In this document: in pieces, positions 1 through 7,044 of the stretch
Layout of the letters: each line of letters opens with the position of its first letter
Position numbering within the stretch: position 1 is the first letter of the stretch
NCBI GenBank assembly: GCA_947175285.1
Contig: CAMWMM010000261.1
Span: 1 to 7,044, forward strand
Origin: an uncultured Lachnospiraceae bacterium
GTDB taxonomy: Bacteria; Bacillota_A; Clostridia; Lachnospirales; Lachnospiraceae
DNA length: 7,044 nt
Reading direction: 5' to 3'
Translations under genes and position numbers: made by a program
Notes under the pieces: model-generated
Databases searched by the model: none
Seen by the model: only the letters and a program-made list of their open reading frames with translations
Told to the model about the DNA's origin: nothing

Positions 1-1371
1 GTACTGTGTCAGATCATTGGTGCCAATGCTGAAGAAATCTACTTCCTGCGCCAGCTCGTCACTGATCATAACTGCCACCGGCGTTTCAATCATAATTCCT
101 TGCTCCGGTATCCGGTAAGAAATGTAGGTATCCTCCAGTTCTGCAGCAACCTCTTCTACGATTGCGGCAATCCATTTTACTTCTTTCACGGATGTAATCA
201 TAGGATACATAACCGAGAGGTTCCCATACACTGCCGCACGGAGCAATGCCCGCAGCTGTGTCTTAAATATGTCCGGCCGTGTCAGACAGATACGGATTGC
301 CCTGTATCCCATTGCCGGATTATCCTCTTTATCAAGATTGAAATAATCAGCCTGTTTGTCTGCACCAATGTCCAAGGTCCTGATAATGACCTTCTTGCCT
401 CCCATTGTGCGTAAAACCTGCTTGTATGCCTGAAACTGTTCCTCCTCATCCGGAAAATCCTGTCGCCCCAAATACAAGAATTCACTGCGGAATAAGCCAA
501 TGCCGCCTGCATCATTATCAAGCACATAGGCAACATCACCCACATTTCCGATATTGGCAAAAACCTTTATTTCTTTTCCATCCTGCGTTACATTTTCTTT
601 TCCTTTCAGTGACTGTAAAAGTAAAAGCTTTTCCTGCTCCTCTTTCATCTTTTCCTGTGCTTTTACGCAGATTTCCTCAGACGGTTCAAAAAATACTTTG
701 CCTTGAAATCCATCCACAACTGCCTGCATTCCCGGATAAATATCCTCCAACTCCACAGGCACACCAATCAGCGCCGGAATGTTCATTGTCCTTGCCAAAA
801 TTGTTGTATGGGAATTTTCAGAACCGCGGACAGTCACAAAGGCCAGTATCTTCTTCCTGTCAATCTGTACAGTCTGGCTGGGTGTCAGATCCTCTGCAAC
901 TATAACAGAAGGCTCCATTTGCGCAAAATCAATTTCCGCTCTCCCTTGAAGATTTCTAAGCAGTCTTCCGGAAATATCTTTTACGTCTGTAGCCCTTGCT
1001 TTCATGTAAGCATCATCCATACCTGAAAACATTTCCGAAAAATTGTCCCCGGTAACCGCCACTGCGTACTCCGCATTTACATTTTCAGAACGTATCATAT
1101 TATGGATTGCATCCATATAATCCTCGTCTTCCAACATCATCTGATGGACTTCAAAAATAGCAGCATGATCCTCCCCCACTTCCTTTACCGCCTTATCATA
1201 TAATCTCTGAAGCTGTTCTCTTGCCTGCTCCACTGCCTGTTCAACCCGCTTGATCTCCGCATTTGCGTTATCTGTTTTGCTGCGCCTGACCTGCGATACA
1301 TCATCCCGCAGCACCACAACCGGCCCCATGGCAATTCCTTTATATACAGCCTTTCCCGCCATTTCTTTCAT
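1..1371 (-). CDS. ptsI: PTS enzyme I (phosphoenolpyruvate-protein phosphotransferase), C-terminus cut by window edge
   Basis: Cytoplasmic enzyme that takes phosphate from phosphoenolpyruvate onto a histidine and passes it to HPr, the first step of every PTS sugar uptake. The frame begins at the ATG at 1371, with AAAGGAG (1380-1386) 8 bases upstream, and stays open to base 1, giving 457 residues. Visible in order: an N-terminal start (MKEMAGKAVYKGIAMG) typical of EI; the phosphohistidine loop GSENSHTTILARTMNIPA with His188 (codon 808-810), equivalent to His189 of E. coli; GIGLFRSEFLY and MGYRAIRI in the PEP-binding barrel; GIMIETP; and the PEP-enzyme signature FSIGTNDLTQY at the very edge. Family members run about 570-580 residues, so roughly 115-120 residues, including the catalytic cysteine region, lie outside. 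It follows ptsH by 103 bases, with a hairpin between. The identification is secure. Whether this is the cell's only enzyme I or an operon-dedicated paralogue cannot be seen. Confidence 0.97.
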   Translation of the reverse strand, partial: MKEMAGKAVYKGIAMGPVVVLRDDVSQVRRSKTDNANAEIKRVEQAVEQAREQLQRLYDKAVKEVGEDHAAIFEVHQMMLEDEDYMDAIHNMIRSENVNAEYAVAVTGDNFSEMFSGMDDAYMKARATDVKDISGRLLRNLQGRAEIDFAQMEPSVIVAEDLTPSQTVQIDRKKILAFVTVRGSENSHTTILARTMNIPALIGVPVELEDIYPGMQAVVDGFQGKVFFEPSEEICVKAQEKMKEEQEKLLLLQSLKGKENVTQDGKEIKVFANIGNVGDVAYVLDNDAGGIGLFRSEFLYLGRQDFPDEEEQFQAYKQVLRTMGGKKVIIRTLDIGADKQADYFNLDKEDNPAMGYRAIRICLTRPDIFKTQLRALLRAAVYGNLSVMYPMITSVKEVKWIAAIVEEVAAELEDTYISYRIPEQGIMIETPVAVMISDELAQEVDFFSIGTNDLTQY

Positions 1372-1388
1372 AGTCCGTGCTCCTTTCC

Positions 1389-1429
1389 AAAAAGGATACA
1401 GCCGGATGTTTCTATCTGCTGTATCCTTT
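1389..1429 (-). terminator. Hairpin with U run between ptsH and ptsI (putative partial terminator or attenuator)
   Basis: On the minus strand AAAGGATACAGC (1429-1418) is followed by a 15-base loop and then its exact complement GCTGTATCCTTT (1402-1391), a perfect 12-bp stem. The run of five T at 1393-1389 overlaps the stem foot. This has the form of an intrinsic terminator, although the U run is short. It ends only 3 bases before the AAAGGAG of ptsI. Because ptsI has no obvious promoter of its own in the 103-base gap, I infer partial termination or mRNA processing that leaves more ptsH than ptsI message. The remaining bases of the gap (1430-1474) show nothing clear. Confidence 0.7.
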
Positions 1430-1474
1430 GATTTAAAATAATTGCTCTGGTTTAGCCTGCCTGACTCTGAGCAG

Positions 1475-1732
1475 CTACAGATTTTCTTTCAGGAAAGACT
1501 GAAAGCTTTCACAGGCCGCATCTTCATCAGAACCGCTAATCTCCACGGAGATCGTTTCCCCGTATTTGACACCCAATCCCATGATTGCCATGAGTTTCGT
1601 TGCCTCTACTGATTTCCCTTCCTTCACGATCATGATCTTACTTTCATACTTCTTAGCCTCTTTTACCAGAAGCCCTGCCGGTCTTGCATGAATGCCTGCC
1701 TCGTCCTTAATCGTATACTCAAATTTCTGCAT
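1475..1732 (-). CDS. ptsH: HPr family phosphocarrier protein
   Basis: Small cytoplasmic carrier that receives phosphate from enzyme I on His15 and hands it to EIIA domains. The 85 residues match the usual HPr length. The active-site motif is intact: GIHARPAGLLV, with His15, Arg17 and Pro18. The second half keeps the HPr pattern LMAIMGLGVKYGETISVEISG. The Firmicutes regulatory serine is absent: aligned by the fixed spacing to the IMG/SLG region, position 46 is Lys (codon 1595-1597, AAA) in EATKLMAIMG, where B. subtilis HPr has NLKSIMG. The protein should therefore work as a phosphate relay but not as a target of HPr kinase at residue 46. The ATG at 1732 is preceded by AGGAAAGAGG. It starts 23 bases after bglA ends, so the two are very likely cotranscribed. 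A Crh-like protein is unlikely because His15 is kept. Confidence 0.95.
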   Translation of the reverse strand: MQKFEYTIKDEAGIHARPAGLLVKEAKKYESKIMIVKEGKSVEATKLMAIMGLGVKYGETISVEISGSDEDAACESFQSFLKENL

Positions 1733-1755
1733 AATCCTCTTTCCTTTCTATGTTT

Positions 1756-5086
<3,331 letters not shown>

Positions 5087-5301
5087 TTTTTAACCCTCCT
5101 GCGTTTTATTTTTGACTCTCCATGAATCAAGTCGAATTTTGCCATAGGATACCTTCCTACTCTGCTCCTTTCCCACTCTTTCCGTATCCCCTGTAATTAA
5201 AGTATAAAAAAAACGAGACCCAAACAGAAGTCTCGTTTCGTTCATCAGTTTATACCCAAAGGTTTATGCTCGTTTTGTTATGCAGTGTATACTCGCTTAC
5301 C
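5087..5301. other. Intergenic leader between the ABC permease gene and bglP
   Basis: This 215-base stretch holds the intrinsic terminator at 5206-5238 and then about 120 bases leading to the bglP ribosome binding site AGGAGG (5100-5095). I find no strong sigma-A promoter. A TATACT sits directly after the terminator U run (5206-5201) but has only a poor -35 (TTCTGT, 17 bases upstream, inside the terminator). A short inverted repeat TAGGA-5-TCCTA lies at 5145-5159. A 30-codon frame (ATG at 5145, stop at 5053) begins in the leader and overlaps the bglP start. No cre-like CcpA operator was found. Confidence 0.6.
5206..5238 (-). terminator. Intrinsic terminator downstream of the ABC permease gene, upstream of bglP
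   Basis: On the minus strand AAACGAGAC (5238-5230) pairs perfectly with GTCTCGTTT (5219-5211) across a 10-base loop, followed by a run of eight T (5213-5206). This is a canonical rho-independent terminator read in the direction of the genes; the plus-strand side lacks a comparable T run. It lies 63 bases after the permease stop and about 120 bases before bglP. It most simply ends the permease transcript. It could also be a regulated leader terminator of the bgl operon, since BglG/LicT-type systems place one here, but no antiterminator structure is convincing. Confidence 0.88.
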
Positions 5302-7044
5302 TTATGACTCATCCTCCGCTATCAGCTCCACAATGCTTACCTGTGACAGTCTTGCAGAATAAAACCACGCAGACAGGGCAAACAGCACTGGTATTACTAC
5401 AAGCGGCACAATATTTCCCAGCATACTGAAACCAGCCTCAAACTCGCCAATTCCAAAACTTTTGAACACAGCTTCAATCAATGGGTCAGCCAGAATCCCT
5501 GCCCCTGTAAAGCCCAGGAACGCGCCGCCAAGTACTACAAGGAGAAAACGCAGGGCGAAAGACATCCGAAGTTTCCCTGTATGCAGTCCAAGGCTCTTGT
5601 AGATCGCCATATTGCTCTTTTCCGACTGGAGAAGTTTCCCCGCAACAAGCGCCACCGTAATCAGGATAATGACTGCACTCACAACATACAGCAGAACGAT
5701 CAGCATATGCATGACCAATACGATTCCGCTCAGTCCTGACCAACTGTTCGTATGGACGTCTATTCCCCTATAATGTTCTTCTAAATAATCGTACACATAA
5801 TCCCGCATGCTTCCATCTTCCAGAATGTAATGCCTGCACCAGATATACCCCGAAATATCACCAATTTGGGCATATCCGCCGATGCTCATTCCGATATTGG
5901 TTCCCATACCATTGGCACACTGATAAATGCCTGACACCTCATATTCTCCCATTCTGCCATTCGCCGACACCCTGGCTACGTCTCCGATTTCCAGGCCCAT
6001 TTCCCGGGCAACGGTATCCGTTATGAGTATGCTGTTATCATCACACACATTTCCGTTTAACAAATGGAACCATTTTGTATCATCCAGTACATTTGCCGTA
6101 TATTCCTGTCCATTTACCGTTACGCTCTGCATGGCAAGCTCATACTGTTCCGTCACAGGTGAATACCAATTTATGACGCGCTCAATCTCATCCATGGGTA
6201 CTGTCTGGTTCAACGGCTGTACACCCAGATCATGCTCCGCCACACTAAAAGAATTCATAAGACCTTCCCCGTTTGGTCCGAGCCACGCTCCCATATGTCC
6301 GATTACGGAAAGAAAAACGGTAAGGATCATTGCGATCAGGCACAGAGAAATGTATTTGTTCCGATCTGCAAGGACTTCCCTGACAGCAATATGAACCAGT
6401 AAGTAACGCCTGGAAAAAGGCGACTGCACTTTCGCAGCGCTTTTTGTCTCCCGCAGCGTCTGTATTGGTGCGATATGAAGAATCTTGCCGGTCTGCGCAA
6501 AAACAGCCGCCGCCAAAACCAGCATACATATCACAAACACGCCCGCCAAAAGGCCAAACGGCAGCCTGACCTCCACAAGCATTCCGGTGGAAGTCACCAT
6601 TCCCCGTGCAATGCTCCCTGCTGCCGCCTTGCAAAAAACAGCGCCCAAAACCACTCCAAGTAAACCGCTTCCTCCATAAAGCGTCACATAGACACTGCGC
6701 AAAATGCCTCCCCCAAGTCCCATTGTCCGAAGGATCGCCATGTCGCCCTTTTCCTGCTCGATCACAAGGGTCAGGCTATGCCTGATCATAATCAGACAGA
6801 TTACGAAAAGCACCACTGAGAAAATCATCAGGAATCCCGATACAATATTCTGCAGTAAAAGCATATAACTTAAAATAGAGTCTTTTCTGTAAGTAAAATC
6901 CATATATCTTGCAAGTTCCGTGTGCTCCTGCAGTTTCTCATAAAACTCTGTATCGGATAAGCCGCTTTCCGGGTCTTTAAAAATATGAAGCATCGCTCCG
7001 CTTCGCCCAAGCACATCTATCGCTGCCGAATCCGCCATAATCCG
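5302..7044 (-). CDS. ABC transporter permease with two FtsX domains, N-terminus beyond the window
   Basis: Membrane subunit of an FtsX/MacB-type ABC transporter, a group that mostly acts in peptide or lipid export, antimicrobial peptide sensing or mechanotransmission; its substrate cannot be told. The frame is open to the window edge without a stop, so the Met at 7038 is probably internal and 580 C-terminal residues are visible. Counting from the edge: a hydrophobic helix at about 62-87; the FtsX motif AILRTMGLGGG at 103-113; helices near 118-142, 164-184 and 231-250; a large extracytoplasmic domain at about 255-440; then a second FtsX unit with helices near 443-467, 496-517 and 541-561 and the matching motif AIYKSLGLH at 480-488. 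The two motif copies indicate an internally duplicated permease. It ends in the acidic tail ELIAEDES. No ATP-binding subunit is in view; one would be expected upstream. A terminator follows, so it is probably a separate operon from bglP. Confidence 0.9.
   Translation of the reverse strand, partial: RIMADSAAIDVLGRSGAMLHIFKDPESGLSDTEFYEKLQEHTELARYMDFTYRKDSILSYMLLLQNIVSGFLMIFSVVLFVICLIMIRHSLTLVIEQEKGDMAILRTMGLGGGILRSVYVTLYGGSGLLGVVLGAVFCKAAAGSIARGMVTSTGMLVEVRLPFGLLAGVFVICMLVLAAAVFAQTGKILHIAPIQTLRETKSAAKVQSPFSRRYLLVHIAVREVLADRNKYISLCLIAMILTVFLSVIGHMGAWLGPNGEGLMNSFSVAEHDLGVQPLNQTVPMDEIERVINWYSPVTEQYELAMQSVTVNGQEYTANVLDDTKWFHLLNGNVCDDNSILITDTVAREMGLEIGDVARVSANGRMGEYEVSGIYQCANGMGTNIGMSIGGYAQIGDISGYIWCRHYILEDGSMRDYVYDYLEEHYRGIDVHTNSWSGLSGIVLVMHMLIVLLYVVSAVIILITVALVAGKLLQSEKSNMAIYKSLGLHTGKLRMSFALRFLLVVLGGAFLGFTGAGILADPLIEAVFKSFGIGEFEAGFSMLGNIVPLVVIPVLFALSAWFYSARLSQVSIVELIAEDES

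Noticed and set aside
405..905. Plus-strand open frame of 166 codons
   Set aside because: It lies antisense to ptsI, which carries the EI active-site and barrel motifs across this region. The translated product is rich in Pro, His and Ser with no recognisable domain.
5095..5130. Promoter TTGATT-16-TAAAAC just upstream of bglP
   Set aside because: Transcription would begin inside the ribosome binding site, leaving no usable leader.
5927..6394. Plus-strand open frame of 155 codons
   Set aside because: It is antisense to the extracytoplasmic domain of the ABC permease and shows no start signal or domain.

Overview
The window reads as a Firmicutes chromosome segment, most likely a gut-type Clostridia member of the Lachnospiraceae kind. 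This is inferred from strong AGGAGG-type ribosome binding sites, the protein style of HPr and enzyme I, and the paired FtsX-type permease; no 16S or other phylogenetic marker is present. All genes lie on the minus strand, so transcription runs from high to low coordinates.

Positions 7044-5302 hold the C-terminal 580 residues of a large FtsX/MacB-type ABC transporter permease whose start lies beyond the window. A 215-base gap follows. It contains a strong intrinsic terminator (5206-5238) and the leader of the next operon.

Positions 5086 to 1 hold a compact phosphotransferase (PTS) operon: bglP (beta-glucoside-specific EIIBCA), bglA (family GH1 6-phospho-beta-glucosidase), ptsH (HPr) and ptsI (enzyme I, cut by the window edge after residue 457). 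The gaps are 16, 23 and 103 bases. The 103-base ptsH-ptsI gap contains a 12-bp perfect hairpin ending in a U run just before the ptsI ribosome binding site, which looks like an attenuator between the two general PTS genes.

Together the four genes encode a complete phosphate relay and its hydrolase: PEP to enzyme I (His188), to HPr (His15), to the EIIA domain (His546), to the EIIB domain (Cys26), to a beta-glucoside as it is imported through EIIC. BglA then splits the 6-phospho-sugar inside the cell. The unusual points are that the general components EI and HPr sit in a sugar-specific operon, and that HPr has Lys where the regulatory Ser46 of Firmicutes HPr would be. No LicT/BglG antiterminator gene is in view, and I see no convincing RAT or cre site. 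The large plus-strand open frames are antisense shadows of these genes. I do not see evidence of a wholly new type of system here.
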